Positions 46,364-56,414 of a stretch of 64,000 nucleotides of DNA are shown here, one piece after another. The notes under the pieces are model-generated. The model worked only from the letters and a program-made list of their open reading frames with translations. It did no database searches and was not told the DNA's origin. The position numbers and the translations under genes were made by a program. Origin of the DNA: Sulfurivermis fontis (GTDB taxonomy: Bacteria > Pseudomonadota > Gammaproteobacteria > Thiohalomonadales > Thiohalomonadaceae); NCBI RefSeq assembly GCF_004001245.1, contig NZ_AP018724.1:434001-498000 (forward strand). Direction: 5' to 3'. The first letter of the stretch is position 1, and each line of letters starts with the position of its first letter.

Positions 46364-47818
46364 ATGCTGATCTTCGAACACTCCCGCAGCGGCCGCGTCA
46401 ACGCGGCGCAGACCCCCGGACCGCAACCGGCCTATGACGGCATCCCCGATCGGTTCCGTCGCAAGGACCGGCCGCTGCTGCCGGAGGTATCGGAGCTGGA
46501 GGCGGTGCGCCACTACACGCGCCTGTCGCAGAAGAATTTCTCCATCGACACGCAGTTCTACCCGCTGGGTTCCTGCACCATGAAGTACAACCCGCGCGGC
46601 TGCCATACGCTGGCCTCGCTGCCCGGTTTTCTGGCGCGCCACCCGCAGGCCCCGGTGGCGACCCACGGCCAGGGTGTGCTGGCCTGCCTGTACGACTTGC
46701 AGGAAATACTGAAGGACGTTACCGGCATGAAGGGGTGCTCGCTCACGCCGGCGGCCGGCGCCCAGGGCGAGTTCGCCGGCGTGGCAATGATCCGCGCCTA
46801 TCACGACGCGCGCGGCGATACGGCGCGGCGCGAGATCCTGGTGCCCGACGCGGCGCACGGCACCAATCCGGCGACGGCGGTGATGTGCGGCTACGAGGCG
46901 CGCGAAATACCCACCGACGAGAATGGCGATGTCGATCTGGCGGCGCTGAAGGCGGCGGTGGGGCCGCAGACCGCCGGCATCATGCTGACCAATCCGTCGA
47001 CGCTGGGTGTATTCGAGCGGCGCATCAAGGAGATCGCGCAGATCGTGCATTCGGCCGGCGGCCTGCTGTATTACGACGGCGCGAATCTCAACGCCATCCT
47101 TGGCAAGGTGAAGCCGGGCGCCATGGGCTTCGACGTGGTGCATCTCAATCTGCACAAAACCTTCTCCACCCCGCACGGCGGCGGCGGCCCGGGTGCCGGC
47201 CCGGTGGTGGTGGGCGAACGCCTGCTGCCGTTCCTGCCCATCCCGATGGTGGGCTACGACGGCCGCGAATACCGCTGGCTGGAGGAGGCGGACTGCCCGC
47301 AGTCCATCGGCCGTCTGTCGGCCCATGCCGGCAACGTCGGCATCCTGCTGCGCGCCTATGTTTATGCGCGGATGCTCGGCCGCGAGGGCATGGAGCGGGT
47401 GGCCGATTACGCTACGCTGAACGCCAACTATCTGATGGCACGCCTGCAACAGGCCGGTTTCGAGGCGGCCTTCCCCGCGCGCCGTGCCACCCATGAATTC
47501 ATCATCACGCTGAAGAAAGAAGCCAAGGAGTGGGGCACCGGCGCGCGCGATTTCGCCAAGCGTCTGCTCGACTACGGTTTTCATGCGCCGACCACCTACT
47601 TCCCGCTGCTGGTGCCCGAATGCCTGCTCATCGAGCCCACCGAGACCGAGAGCAAGGAGACGCTGGACGCCTTCGTCGACGTGCTGGCGAAGATCCGCGC
47701 GGAGGCGCAGCAGACCCCGGACATCGTCACCGGGGCGCCGCACACCTTGCCGGTGAAGCGTCTCGACGACGTCAAGGCGGCACGTGAGTTGGATCTGGTC
47801 TGGAAGAAACCGGCATAA
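46364..47818 (+). CDS. gcvPB: Glycine dehydrogenase (decarboxylating) subunit 2
   Basis: A 484-aa C-terminal half of the split P protein with the PLP lysine in [35 protein letters not shown]-like N-terminal segment and SCTMKYNPR. Works with GcvPA. It is the last gcv gene, followed 5 bp later by dgkA. Confidence 0.97.
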   Translation: MLIFEHSRSGRVNAAQTPGPQPAYDGIPDRFRRKDRPLLPEVSELEAVRHYTRLSQKNFSIDTQFYPLGSCTMKYNPRGCHTLASLPGFLARHPQAPVATHGQGVLACLYDLQEILKDVTGMKGCSLTPAAGAQGEFAGVAMIRAYHDARGDTARREILVPDAAHGTNPATAVMCGYEAREIPTDENGDVDLAALKAAVGPQTAGIMLTNPSTLGVFERRIKEIAQIVHSAGGLLYYDGANLNAILGKVKPGAMGFDVVHLNLHKTFSTPHGGGGPGAGPVVVGERLLPFLPIPMVGYDGREYRWLEEADCPQSIGRLSAHAGNVGILLRAYVYARMLGREGMERVADYATLNANYLMARLQQAGFEAAFPARRATHEFIITLKKEAKEWGTGARDFAKRLLDYGFHAPTTYFPLLVPECLLIEPTETESKETLDAFVDVLAKIRAEAQQTPDIVTGAPHTLPVKRLDDVKAARELDLVWKKPA

Positions 47819-47823
47819 CAGCC

Positions 47824-48207
47824 ATGACCGAGATCAACAAGCCCGGCCACAGGGGCCTCAGCCATGTCGTCAAGGCCTTCGGTTATTCCGTACAGGGGCT
47901 GAAGGCCGCCCTACAGTATGAAGAGGCCTTTCGCCTGGAACTGCTGGCACTGATCGTCATGTTGCCTGCTGCGCTGTGGCTGGGCGGCAACGGCATCGAG
48001 CGGGCCCTGCTGGTGGGCAGTCTGCTGCTGGTGCTTATCGTCGAGCTGATCAACTCCGCCATCGAGGCAGTGGTGGACCGCGTCGGTGTCGAGCACCATA
48101 CCCTGGCCGGCCGCGCCAAGGACATCGGATCGGCGGCGGTATTCATGGCGCTGATGAACGTGCTGGTGGTGTGGGGCTTCGTGCTCTATGACCGGTTTGT
48201 GGCTTAA
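47824..48207 (+). CDS. dgkA: Diacylglycerol kinase
   Basis: A 127-aa trimeric membrane kinase with three TM helices. The signature ELINSAIEAVVDRVG and the N-terminal amphipathic region with AFGYSVQGLKAALQYEEAFR, including the catalytic Glu, are present. It recycles diacylglycerol from membrane lipid turnover. It follows gcvPB by 5 bp, so probably the terminal gene of the operon. Confidence 0.96.
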   Translation: MTEINKPGHRGLSHVVKAFGYSVQGLKAALQYEEAFRLELLALIVMLPAALWLGGNGIERALLVGSLLLVLIVELINSAIEAVVDRVGVEHHTLAGRAKDIGSAAVFMALMNVLVVWGFVLYDRFVA

Positions 48208-48366
48208 AACCCAGTTACAAGTTACAAGTTACAAGTTACAAGTTACAAGTTACAAGTTACAAGTTACAAGTTACAAGTGGGGGAGTGCGCTGCGCGCACG
48301 GTTGTTTAATTCCAGAACAGCACAAGCGTGGCTAGTTCATTCCCCTTGTATCTTGTAACTTGTATT
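48206..48366. repeat. Heptad repeat array: nine tandem GTTACAA units plus complementary arm
   Basis: 48214-48276 is a perfect run of nine GTTACAA units. After a GTGCGCTGCGCGCAC hairpin and about 45 bp, the opposite arm CCTTGTATCTTGTAACTTG (48342 on) follows and is interrupted by MITE D. No unique spacers, so not CRISPR. Confidence 0.85.
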
Positions 48367-48369
48367 TTG

Positions 48370-48574
48370 GGAAGGTCTGAATAAGTCCATCCTGGACTTC
48401 TCAGGTCGCTCCCGCCCCTCCCTGGGCTGAGCGACATAAGTCCATCCGTGGACAAAACCACGCCAAGCGAAAAGTGTGATTTTCGCTCGGCTTCATTTTT
48501 CAACGACTTATCGTCGTTGAAAAATGGCGGCACATCCCTGTGCCGCGGAAGCTCTGAACTTATTCAGAGCTTCC
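48370..48574 (-). mobile_element. MITE copy D, 205-bp subtype
   Basis: Same organisation as copy E (ends GGAAGGTCTGAATAAGTCC ... TTCAGAGCTTCC, same extra segment of about 50 bp). It sits in the right arm of the heptad repeat. Flanks are TTTG and CTTG, so the duplication is imperfect or eroded. Its end lies 32 bp before the kinase start. Confidence 0.85.
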
Positions 48575-48606
48575 CTTGTATCAATTTTTTACAACAGGGG
48601 AGCACC

Positions 48607-49539
48607 ATGTCTGCACTGATCTGCGGTTCCATCGCCTATGACACCATCATGGTGTTCCATGATCGCTTCAAGAACCACATCCTGCCCGATCAGGTGCACA
48701 TCCTGAATGTCTCCTTCCTGGTGCCGGACATGCGCCGCGAGTTCGGCGGTTGTGCCGGCAACATTGCCTATAATCTGAAACTGCTCGGCGGCAAACCGTT
48801 GCCGATGGCCACCGTGGGGCGCGACTTCGAGCCCTATGCCGATTGGCTGGAGCAGTGCCGTATCGATACGCGCCATATCAAGGTGCTGGACAACACCTAC
48901 ACCGCGCAGGCCTTCATCACCACCGATCAGGATGCCAACCAGATCACCGCGTTCCATCCCGGTGCCATGAGCTTTGCCCACGAGAACCGTATCGACGAGG
49001 CCAAGGGGGTGACCCTCGGTATCGTCGCGCCCGATGGCCGCGACGGCATGATCGAGCACGCCACCCAGTTTGCCGAGGCCAACATCCCCTTCATCTTCGA
49101 TCCGGGCCAGGGCCTGCCGATGTTCGATGGTGATGACCTCAAGTGCTTCATCGAGCAGGCCACCTGGGTGGCGGTGAACGATTACGAGGCGCAGTTGCTG
49201 GAGGAGCGCACCGGCCTGTCGCCGCACGAGATCGCCGAGCGTGTCGAGGCCCTGATCATCACTAAAGGTGCGCACGGTTCGTATATCTACACCAAGCAGC
49301 GCCGCCTGGAGATTCCCACTGCGCCGGTGCGTGAGCTGCATGACCCTACCGGCTGCGGCGATGCCTATCGTGCCGGCCTGATCTACGGTCTGATGAACGA
49401 CATGGACTGGGAGACCACCGGCCGTGTCGCCTCGCTGATGGGGGCCATCAAGATCGAGCATCCCGGCACGCAGAACCACCGCTTCACCTTCGACGAGTTC
49501 AAGAGCCGCTTCCATGAGGCCTTCGGCTATCACCTGTAG
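48607..49539 (+). CDS. PfkB-family carbohydrate/adenosine kinase
   Basis: A 310-aa ribokinase-fold kinase. Substrate-side FGGCAGNIAYNLKLLGG, and near the C-terminus the anion hole/catalytic Asp in DPTGCGDAYRAGLIYGL (GCGD instead of the usual GAGD). The pattern resembles bacterial adenosine-kinase-like PfkB proteins; the nucleoside or sugar substrate is not determined. ACAGGGG precedes ATG 48607. An open frame continues upstream through the MITE but has no relation to PfkB sequences. Convergent with prk. Confidence 0.88.
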   Translation: MSALICGSIAYDTIMVFHDRFKNHILPDQVHILNVSFLVPDMRREFGGCAGNIAYNLKLLGGKPLPMATVGRDFEPYADWLEQCRIDTRHIKVLDNTYTAQAFITTDQDANQITAFHPGAMSFAHENRIDEAKGVTLGIVAPDGRDGMIEHATQFAEANIPFIFDPGQGLPMFDGDDLKCFIEQATWVAVNDYEAQLLEERTGLSPHEIAERVEALIITKGAHGSYIYTKQRRLEIPTAPVRELHDPTGCGDAYRAGLIYGLMNDMDWETTGRVASLMGAIKIEHPGTQNHRFTFDEFKSRFHEAFGYHL

Positions 49540-49562
49540 GGCGCGGGTTTCACGCCGGCAGC

Positions 49563-49598
49563 AACGAACAAGGCCCGCTTGCGCGGGCCTTGTTCGTT
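49563..49598. terminator. Bidirectional hairpin between pfkB-like gene and prk
   Basis: Perfect 16-bp stem AACGAACAAGGCCCGC / GCGGGCCTTGTTCGTT with TTGC loop in the 76-bp gap between convergent genes. No long U-tract, but the stem strength and position suggest shared termination. Confidence 0.75.
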
Positions 49599-49615
49599 AC
49601 AGCAGTCAGAGCCGA

Positions 49616-50536
49616 TTACTTCGCGGCCTTGACCTTGCTGCTCTTGGCCTTGCGGCTTTTCTCGATCATGCCGTGGATGATCGGGGCGAGGATCAGTTCC
49701 ATGGCGAAGCCCATCTTGCCGCCGGGGACCACGATGGTATTGCGGCGTGACATGAAGGAGTTGGGGATCATGTTCAGCAGATAGGGGAAGTCGGTATTGA
49801 ACTTCGCCGGGTCGCGGAAACGGATCACCACGAAGGACTCGTCCGGGGTCGGGATGTCGCGGGCGATGAATGGATTGGAGGTGTCGACGGTCGGTACGCG
49901 CTGGAAGTTGATGTCGGTACGGGAGAACTGCGGGGTGATGTAGTTCACGTAGTCCGGCATGCGGCGCAGGATGGTGTCGACGATGGCCTCGGCGGAGTAG
50001 CCGCGCTGGGCGTTGTCGCGGAATATCTTCTGGATCCACTCCAGGTTGACGATGGGCACCACGCCGATCAGCAGGTCGGTATAGGCGGCGACGTCGATCT
50101 TGCCGTCCACCACGCCGCCGTGCAGCCCTTCGTAGAACAGCAGGTCGGTCTTGTCGCTGATGGTTTCCCATGGCGTGAACTCACCGGCCTTGTAGTTGGC
50201 GTTCAGGCGCGCGTTGTGCTCGACGGCTTCGGCGTCGCTGTGGATGTAGTAGCGCCGCTTGCACTTGCCGGTGCGACCGTAGGTGGCGAAGGTTTCGGCC
50301 AGCAGGTCGAAGTGGTTGGCGTCGGGACCGAAGTGGGACAGGTTCTTGCCCTTCTTGGCGAACTCTTCCAGGGCCTTCTTCATCTCGGCGCGGTTGTAGC
50401 GGTGGAACGAATCGCCTTCCACCACCAGCGGCTTGATGTTTTCGCGGTGGAAGATGTGTTCGAAGGCGTTCTTGACCGTGGTCGTGCCGGCACCGGAGGA
50501 ACCGGTGACCGCGATCACTGGATGCTTCTCGGACAT
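49616..50536 (-). CDS. prk: Phosphoribulokinase
   Basis: A 306-aa class I (bacterial) phosphoribulokinase making ribulose-1,5-bisphosphate for CO2 fixation. P-loop AVTGSSGAGTTTVKNAF, GDSFHRYNRAEM, catalytic Asp/Arg region and DLLFYEGLHGGVVDG (Walker B-like). The C-terminal tail is lysine-rich (KSRKAKSSKVKAAK). AAGGAG precedes ATG. It is the diagnostic Calvin-cycle gene in the window; RuBisCO itself is not present. With rpiA and PPi-PFK it indicates autotrophy. Confidence 0.97.
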   Translation of the reverse strand: MSEKHPVIAVTGSSGAGTTTVKNAFEHIFHRENIKPLVVEGDSFHRYNRAEMKKALEEFAKKGKNLSHFGPDANHFDLLAETFATYGRTGKCKRRYYIHSDAEAVEHNARLNANYKAGEFTPWETISDKTDLLFYEGLHGGVVDGKIDVAAYTDLLIGVVPIVNLEWIQKIFRDNAQRGYSAEAIVDTILRRMPDYVNYITPQFSRTDINFQRVPTVDTSNPFIARDIPTPDESFVVIRFRDPAKFNTDFPYLLNMIPNSFMSRRNTIVVPGGKMGFAMELILAPIIHGMIEKSRKAKSSKVKAAK

Positions 50537-50835
50537 TTCGTGTGCTCCTTAAGAAAGAAAATTAAAGCTTTGGTTTTGTGTTCGTTGAATTCGTTTTGCC
50601 GCTGTTGGGGCGATTTCGCGCGCACAGGTCTGGGCATGATACGCAAATACCGGGGGTAAAGGCCAGACACCCGGTTAGACCGCGATGACCATGAGCCGCC
50701 CGCCACCGTAGGTCAGGCGTGGCCGGCCGGTTTCACCGCCTCGTCGAAGGTGTAGCGGTAGCACCGGTCGTCGGCCCCAGCCGTTCACCCAACGGATCGT
50801 GCAAGGTCAGTGCCGGGCTGGTGGGGAACACCGCG

Positions 50836-52122
50836 TCAGCCCCCTTCACGCTGGATGGCGCGCCAGGCGATGTCCCGGCGATAAAACAGGCCGTCCCAGC
50901 GGATCTTGCCGGCCAGGGCGTAGGCGCGGGCCTGGGCCTCGCTGACCGTGGTGCCCAGGGCGGTGGCGCACAGTACGCGGCCGCCGGCGGTGACCACTTG
51001 TCCATTCCTGTCGGCGGTGCCGGCATGGAACACCTTGGCATCCGGGGCTGTGGCCTCGTCCAGGCCGGAGATGACGTCGCCCTTGCGATAGTCGCCCGGA
51101 TAGCCGCCGGCGGCCAGCACCACGCCCACGGCGGCGCGGCTGTCCCACTCGGCGCTGACTTCGTGCAGGCGGCGGTCGAGCGCCGCCTCGCACAGTCCCA
51201 CCAGTTCGGATTTGAGGCGCAGCATGATGGGCTGGGTCTCCGGGTCGCCGAAACGGCAGTTGTATTCGATGACCTTGGGCGCGCCGTCGGGGGTGATCAT
51301 CAGGCCGGCGTAGAGGAAACCGGTGTAGGGGTGGCCTTCGGCGGCCATGCCGCGCACCGTGGGTTCGATCACCTCGCGCATCACGCGCGCATGCACCTCC
51401 GGCGTGACCACCGGGGCCGGGGAGTAGGCGCCCATGCCACCGGTGTTGGGGCCGGTGTCGCCGTCACCGACTCGCTTGTGGTCCTGGCTGGTGGCCATGG
51501 GCAGGATGTGTTCGCCGTCCACCATGACGATGAAACTGGCCTCTTCGCCTTCCAGGAACTCCTCGATCACCACGCGATGTCCGGCCTCGCCGAAGGCGTT
51601 GCCGGCCAGCATGTCGCGTACTGCGTCCTCGGCCTCGTCCTCGGTCATGGCGACGATGACGCCCTTGCCGGCGGCGAGGCCGTCGGCCTTGATGACGATG
51701 GGGGCGCCCTGTTCGCGCACATAGGCCAGCGCCGCCTCCATGTCGGTGAAGGTGGCGTAGGCGGCGGTGGGAATGCCGTGGCGGGCGAGGAAGTCCTTGG
51801 TGAATGCCTTGGAGCCCTCCAACTGGGCCGCCGCCTGGCTGGGACCGAAGCAGCGCAGGCCGGCGGCAGTAAAGGCGTCCACCACGCCGAGCACCAGCGG
51901 CACTTCCGGGCCGACGATGGTGAGGGCGACAGCGTTGTCGCGCGCGAAGGCGACCAGCCCCTGGATGTCTTCCACCTTGATGGCGACGTTCTCCAGCTTG
52001 GCCTCGCGCGCGGTGCCGGCGTTGCCCGGCGCCACGAAGACCTTGCGCACGCGCGGCGACTGCGCCGCCTTCCAGGCCAGGGCGTGTTCGCGCCCGCCGC
52101 TGCCGATTACCAGTACGTTCAT
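50836..52122 (-). CDS. purD: Phosphoribosylamine-glycine ligase
   Basis: A 428-aa ATP-grasp enzyme, second step of purine synthesis. N-terminal [21 protein letters not shown]-grasp [16 protein letters not shown], and [30 protein letters not shown]. Uses glycine, linking it loosely to the gcv operon. In many Gammaproteobacteria purD follows purH; here they are separated by four genes (about 4.3 kb). Start fixed at 52122 by the canonical N-terminus. The 299-bp gap to prk shows no clear gene. Confidence 0.97.
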   Translation of the reverse strand: MNVLVIGSGGREHALAWKAAQSPRVRKVFVAPGNAGTAREAKLENVAIKVEDIQGLVAFARDNAVALTIVGPEVPLVLGVVDAFTAAGLRCFGPSQAAAQLEGSKAFTKDFLARHGIPTAAYATFTDMEAALAYVREQGAPIVIKADGLAAGKGVIVAMTEDEAEDAVRDMLAGNAFGEAGHRVVIEEFLEGEEASFIVMVDGEHILPMATSQDHKRVGDGDTGPNTGGMGAYSPAPVVTPEVHARVMREVIEPTVRGMAAEGHPYTGFLYAGLMITPDGAPKVIEYNCRFGDPETQPIMLRLKSELVGLCEAALDRRLHEVSAEWDSRAAVGVVLAAGGYPGDYRKGDVISGLDEATAPDAKVFHAGTADRNGQVVTAGGRVLCATALGTTVSEAQARAYALAGKIRWDGLFYRRDIAWRAIQREGG

Positions 52123-52201
52123 CTGCCTGCCCTTCTCGTTCTGTCTGCCCTGAAACGATGCGGCTGCGGAACGGTGACAGCGCACGTCCCGCTCCCACTG
52201 C

Positions 52202-54205
52202 CTAGTCCGGCGTGACCGGCTTGTTGTGATACAACATGTACTTGGCGGTTTCATGGTAGGCCCGCGTCATCTGTTCCATGCGTGCCGCCACGTCGGGGTA
52301 GCGCTCAATCACGTTGTCACGCGGCTTTTTGCTGTCCAGCCGGTGCAGATGGCGATAGCTGCCATCCGCGTTGGTCTCGAAATAGAACTCGTCGCCGATG
52401 AGACCGATACGTACCGGGGTACTCTGGATGATCTTGAAGGCATAGCGCTCGCCGTCGAAGCGTGGATCGAGCAGGTTGCGTCCCAGTGTGGTGTTCACAT
52501 AGCTTTGGCCGGCCAGCGCGGCGAGGGTGGCGAGCACGTCGGTTTCGCTGGCGACGGTGTCGATGCGACGCCCCTGCGGTATCAGCCTGGGGCTGTAGAT
52601 GATGAAGGGGACGCGATTGCTGGTGAGATCCAGCTGCACGTCGGCCCGGCTGGCATGCTCCGCGATGCCCGGCAGGCCGTGGTCGCCGAAGAAGGCGAAC
52701 ACGGTGTTGTCGGCATAGCCGGCTTCCTGTGCCAGGCGCATGAACTCGCCGATGCTGTGATCCATGAAGCGATAGGCGTTGAATTCCTCCACCGAGTGGA
52801 AACCGGCACGCTCCAGTTCGCGCGGCGACGGGTGCAGCAGTTCGAAGCCGGCGTTGTCCTCGGGGATGGTATAGGGGCGGTGATTGCCCGAGGTCTGCAC
52901 CACGGCGACGAAGGGTTTCTGCTGCTGGCGGAATACCTTGTCCGCCTCACGGAACAGGTCCAGGTCGGAAATGCCCCAGACGTCGACGACCGGCGCGCTG
53001 TAGCTGCCTTCCTCATACAGGCGCAGGTCGGGGATGTTGTTGGTGAGCAGGCCGCGGATGTTGCCCCAGCTGACGCTGCCGCCGAGGAAGTAGAACTTGT
53101 CGTAGCCGGCAAAGCTGTTGAGCAGCGTGTGTTGATCGACGATGCGCGGATTGCGCGACGAGGTGCCGTGGGTCTCCACGTCGGGAATGCCGGTGATGGC
53201 GCAGAAGATGGAGCGCGCCGTGCCGGTCTGCGGGGTGTAGAAATTGGGGTAGAAATAGCCGTCGGCCGCCAGCCGGTCGATGTGCGGCGTCGGGGCGAGG
53301 GGATTGCCGGACAGGCCCGACTTGTAGCTGGCGAAGGACTCCATGATCACGATCACCACATTGGGCGGAGTGCTCGGTGTCTGGCCGGGAACGTGGCGGC
53401 GGCGGAAGTCGAGGCTAGCCGGATCGGGGTTGTCGACGCCCAGCCAGGCCGCCATCTCCGGGTAGTAGCGGCGCACCTGTTCGGTATCGAAGGTCACGCC
53501 GCCGCCGTTGAGCAGCGTATCGACGAAATACAGCAAGGGGTTGAAGGTGAGCTGGGCGGAGAAGGTGTGGGTGCCGAAGAAGGCGTCACTCCAGCGCAGC
53601 GGATAGGCGGAGAACTTGCCGTACAGGCCGCCCAGCAGCAGCAGGGTGGTGAGCAAGGTGGTGACGGTGCGGCCCTTCCAGTTCAGTCGCGGCGCGGGCG
53701 TCACGGCGCAGCGCAGCAGCAGACGGTTCATCGCCCAGGACTGCAGGGCGCCAGCGGCCAGCAGCGCGGCGCCGAGGGTCAGCACCGGGTAGGTCTCCCA
53801 GACCATCTGCAGCGAGATGTCGAGGTTCTTCAGAAAGCGCAGGGCGCTGGCGTCGACGCGGGTCTGCAGGTAGGCGTAGTGGCCGAAGTCGATCATGTAG
53901 AACAGCAGCGTGGCCATGCCGGTCAACGTCAGATAACCGACCCAGAACCGGCGCGCTGCCGCCGAGTGGAACGGGCTGAGCCAGGGCAGCCAGGCGAGCA
54001 GGAACAGCGGCAGCAGGATCAGCAGGGTCAGGCGCAGGTCGAACTTGAGGCCGAGGTACAGCGCCGTCAGCAGCTCGCCGCCGGGCAGCGGGTCGCCGGC
54101 GGCATCGAAATACAGCCAGAACCCCAGCCGCAACAGGCTGAAGACCAGGAGGTACAGTACGGTGGCGAGGGCCAGGAAGCGCGGCAGGCGAGGTATCTTG
54201 TGCAT
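52202..54205 (-). CDS. Sulfatase-domain membrane protein, LTA-synthase family
   Basis: A 667-aa protein with five N-terminal TM helices (residues 10-220) and a periplasmic alkaline-phosphatase-superfamily domain from about 290. [16 protein letters not shown], the nucleophile Thr in [26 protein letters not shown] and [11 protein letters not shown] are the metal-binding and catalytic elements. Gram-negative relatives transfer glycerol phosphate or phosphoethanolamine to periplasmic glycans or lipids. The substrate is unknown. Monocistronic, divergent from the acid phosphatase-like gene. Confidence 0.92.
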   Translation of the reverse strand: MHKIPRLPRFLALATVLYLLVFSLLRLGFWLYFDAAGDPLPGGELLTALYLGLKFDLRLTLLILLPLFLLAWLPWLSPFHSAAARRFWVGYLTLTGMATLLFYMIDFGHYAYLQTRVDASALRFLKNLDISLQMVWETYPVLTLGAALLAAGALQSWAMNRLLLRCAVTPAPRLNWKGRTVTTLLTTLLLLGGLYGKFSAYPLRWSDAFFGTHTFSAQLTFNPLLYFVDTLLNGGGVTFDTEQVRRYYPEMAAWLGVDNPDPASLDFRRRHVPGQTPSTPPNVVIVIMESFASYKSGLSGNPLAPTPHIDRLAADGYFYPNFYTPQTGTARSIFCAITGIPDVETHGTSSRNPRIVDQHTLLNSFAGYDKFYFLGGSVSWGNIRGLLTNNIPDLRLYEEGSYSAPVVDVWGISDLDLFREADKVFRQQQKPFVAVVQTSGNHRPYTIPEDNAGFELLHPSPRELERAGFHSVEEFNAYRFMDHSIGEFMRLAQEAGYADNTVFAFFGDHGLPGIAEHASRADVQLDLTSNRVPFIIYSPRLIPQGRRIDTVASETDVLATLAALAGQSYVNTTLGRNLLDPRFDGERYAFKIIQSTPVRIGLIGDEFYFETNADGSYRHLHRLDSKKPRDNVIERYPDVAARMEQMTRAYHETAKYMLYHNKPVTPD

Positions 54206-54320
54206 GGATGCGTGAGCGGGCGCTGCGGATAAAATGGGGTCGGCATTGTACCATAGGGTGGCCAGCCGCCATGGTGGCGCCGGTCTGTTCGTTGGTCTGT
54301 TTCACCGCTAGGGAGTTCCC

Positions 54321-55703
54321 ATGCCTGTAGCCTTTGTCCATGTCTTTCTGCGCTGGTTGCGGCGCCTGTTGTTGGGGGTGCTGGTGTTGGTGGCGCTGTG
54401 GGGTGTGGGGCGGCTGGGGCAGGTGGCCTGGCAGAGCGCTTATGACGGTGCCCGTGAGCCCTACCTCCAGGTGGTGAGCCACGACGGCATCACCCTGCGC
54501 TGGCAGAGCGGTGAAGAGGAGATTGGCGTGGTGCGTTATGGCACCGACCCCGCGCGGCTGGAGCACGTGGTGCGCGAGACGACGGCACGGCTCTCGCATG
54601 AGGTCCGGCTGGCCGGATTGCAGCCGGCGACGCGCTATTACTATGCCGTGGGCACCGATGCGGCGGTGTATCGCGGCGGCCCGGACTACTGGTTCCATAC
54701 CGCACCGCCTCCCGGTGACCGCGGCCCGATCCGCCTGTGGATACAAGGTGACCCGGGTTATTGGCACGAGGGGACACGCACGGTACGTGATGCCGCTTTG
54801 CAGTGGTCGGCGCAGCATCCACGGTCCGGGCGTCCCCCCTTCGACCTGTGGCTGACCACCGGTGACAACGCCTACAGCTCGGGCAAGGCACGGGAGTTTC
54901 AGGAAGCCCTGTTCGAACCCTATGCCGCGTTGCTGCGCAACATTCCCTATCTGCCGGTGTATGGCAACCATGATGCCCGCCGCTGGACCTTTTATCGTGT
55001 CTTCAGCTTTCCGGCCGCCGGTGAGGCCGGTGGTGTGCCATCGGGTAGCGAACGGTATTTTTCTTTCGACTACGCCAATATCCATGTCGTGGTGCTGGAC
55101 TCCGAGTCTGGTGACTTGTCGGCCGACGGGCCGATGTTGCGCTGGTTGCAGCAGGATCTGGCCGCCAACCGGCTGCCGTGGACCGTGGCCCTGTTCCACC
55201 ACCCGCCGTACAGCCGCGGCGGGCACAATTCCGACAGCTGGCGGGACAGTTGGGGGCGCATGGTGGACATGCGCACCACATTTCTGCCGGTGTTGGAGGC
55301 CGGTGGTGTCGATTTGGTGTTGAGCGGCCACAGCCATGTGTACGAGCGCAGCCATCTCCTGGCCTGCCATTACGGTAGGGCCGATACGTTGCGGCCGGAG
55401 ATGGTGCTGGACAGCGGCGGTGGCGGGCCGGAGGCCCCCTACCGCAAGCCGGCGGGGCGTGCGGCCCATGGCGGCACGGTGTATGCGGTGGTCGGTTCGA
55501 CGGCCAAGCTCGATGCCGGACCGCTCGATCACCCGGTGCACGCGGTGAACCGGCGTGAGCTGGGGTCGCTATTGATCGACGTGGAAGACGCCCGGTTGGA
55601 CGCGTATTTCATCAATGCCCACGGTCAGGTGAGCGATCGCTTCCGCATCGTGAAGTCAGCGGATATCGCGCCGGTGGAACGCCGCTGCGGTACGGGGAGA
55701 TAG
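54321..55703 (+). CDS. Purple acid phosphatase-like metallophosphoesterase
   Basis: A 460-aa protein with an N-terminal TM/signal anchor (residues 12-36), an Fn3-like purple-acid-phosphatase N-domain (PYLQVVSHDGITLRWQSGEE...GLQPATRYYYAVG) and a calcineurin-type phosphoesterase domain. Metal ligands: IQGDPGYW, TTGDNAYSSG, YGNHDARR, ALFHHPPYSRG and LVLSGHSHVYERS. Periplasmic or outer-face phosphomonoesterase is likely; specific substrate unknown. Divergent from the LTA-synthase-like gene, and both may modify cell-envelope phosphate. Confidence 0.93.
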   Translation: MPVAFVHVFLRWLRRLLLGVLVLVALWGVGRLGQVAWQSAYDGAREPYLQVVSHDGITLRWQSGEEEIGVVRYGTDPARLEHVVRETTARLSHEVRLAGLQPATRYYYAVGTDAAVYRGGPDYWFHTAPPPGDRGPIRLWIQGDPGYWHEGTRTVRDAALQWSAQHPRSGRPPFDLWLTTGDNAYSSGKAREFQEALFEPYAALLRNIPYLPVYGNHDARRWTFYRVFSFPAAGEAGGVPSGSERYFSFDYANIHVVVLDSESGDLSADGPMLRWLQQDLAANRLPWTVALFHHPPYSRGGHNSDSWRDSWGRMVDMRTTFLPVLEAGGVDLVLSGHSHVYERSHLLACHYGRADTLRPEMVLDSGGGGPEAPYRKPAGRAAHGGTVYAVVGSTAKLDAGPLDHPVHAVNRRELGSLLIDVEDARLDAYFINAHGQVSDRFRIVKSADIAPVERRCGTGR

Positions 55704-55708
55704 ACAGC

Positions 55709-55730
55709 CGGGGCGCAGGCGCGCCCCGGT
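55709..55730. terminator. Hairpin between convergent phosphatase and hemerythrin genes
   Basis: CCGGGGCGC / GCGCCCCGG, 9-bp stem with AGGC loop in the 37-bp gap. No U-tract. Confidence 0.55.
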
Positions 55731-55740
55731 CCCCAGGCTG

Positions 55741-56193
55741 TCAGCCGCCGAAGATGCGGCTCAGGGTCTTGGACAGCCAGCCCTTGTCGTGGTCGCCGTT
55801 GAGATGGGCCTTGACTGTGGCGACATAGTCGCGGTCTTCCTGTTTGATGTGATTGGTCAGCCAGATACGTAGGTCGGAGAGCAGCTTCTTCGAAATGTCC
55901 TCGCCCTTGTCGAAGCGGGCCTTGTAGTCGCGGACCCGGGCGGTGAAGGCCTCGTGGACCTTGCGGTGTGGCTCCAGATGGCCATAACCGGCCTTCTCTT
56001 GCAGGCTTTCCTCGAAGGTGAAGTGGCTGACGGTGTAGTCGATGAGCTGGTTCAGCACCTGCTCGATATCCTCTTTGCTCTTGTCGGCGATGGCGTCGTG
56101 CAGCTGGTTGATGTATTCAACGATGCGCTTGTGCTGCGAATCGATGATGTCGATACCGGTTTCCAGACTTGAGTCCCAGACAAAGTAGTACAT
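55741..56193 (-). CDS. Bacteriohemerythrin
   Basis: A 150-aa four-helix di-iron O2-binding protein. Ligands: DSQHKRIVEYIN, SHFTFEESLQ, PHRKVHEAFTARV, and LTNHIKQEDRDYV. The C-terminal extension GWLSKTLSRIFGG is amphipathic, like the tail of the second bacteriohemerythrin at 62106. It probably senses or buffers oxygen; family members supply O2 to membrane monooxygenases or control motility. Located between purH and the acid phosphatase. Confidence 0.95.
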   Translation of the reverse strand: MYYFVWDSSLETGIDIIDSQHKRIVEYINQLHDAIADKSKEDIEQVLNQLIDYTVSHFTFEESLQEKAGYGHLEPHRKVHEAFTARVRDYKARFDKGEDISKKLLSDLRIWLTNHIKQEDRDYVATVKAHLNGDHDKGWLSKTLSRIFGG

Positions 56194-56357
56194 GGGTTGA
56201 TCTCCGTATGCTGCTCATTGTTGTGTTTCCCTGCACAGGCAGGCGCTTGGGCGTGTGGAGTGTGATATCGCTATCAGATTTTGTGAGTTAACAAAAATCC
56301 CTACCTTGTTTGGTGAATTTAATCACATTTTTTGTGGGATAGAAAAGGGCGCAGACA

Positions 56358-56388
56358 CGAAAAAGGCCGGTTTCCCGGCCTTTTTCGG
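56358..56388 (-). terminator. Intrinsic terminator of purH
   Basis: Minus strand: AAAAGGCCGG, GAAA loop, CCGGCCTTTTT. It is 30 bp beyond the purH stop codon. Confidence 0.85.
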
Positions 56389-56414
56389 CAGCAACCGACT
56401 GCAACAGCGGGCAA

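Noticed and set aside
48214-48276. Nine tandem 7-bp units considered as a CRISPR array or VNTR locus
   Set aside because: No spacers, so not CRISPR. It is a simple heptamer array and belongs to the dispersed heptad repeat family.
48448-48606. In-frame N-terminal extension of the PfkB kinase through MITE D
   Set aside because: The frame is open because the MITE lacks stops in that register, but the translation matches the same frame in MITE E and not any kinase. The ribosome site and the family N-terminus favour ATG 48607.
50640-50830. Possible decayed gene remnant between prk and purD (minus-strand DRCYRYTFDEAVKPAGHA and LTYGGGRLMVIAV in adjacent frames)
   Set aside because: The peptide-like runs are short, in different frames and without a recognised family. 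Could be a fragment of a lost gene, but support is too weak to annotate.
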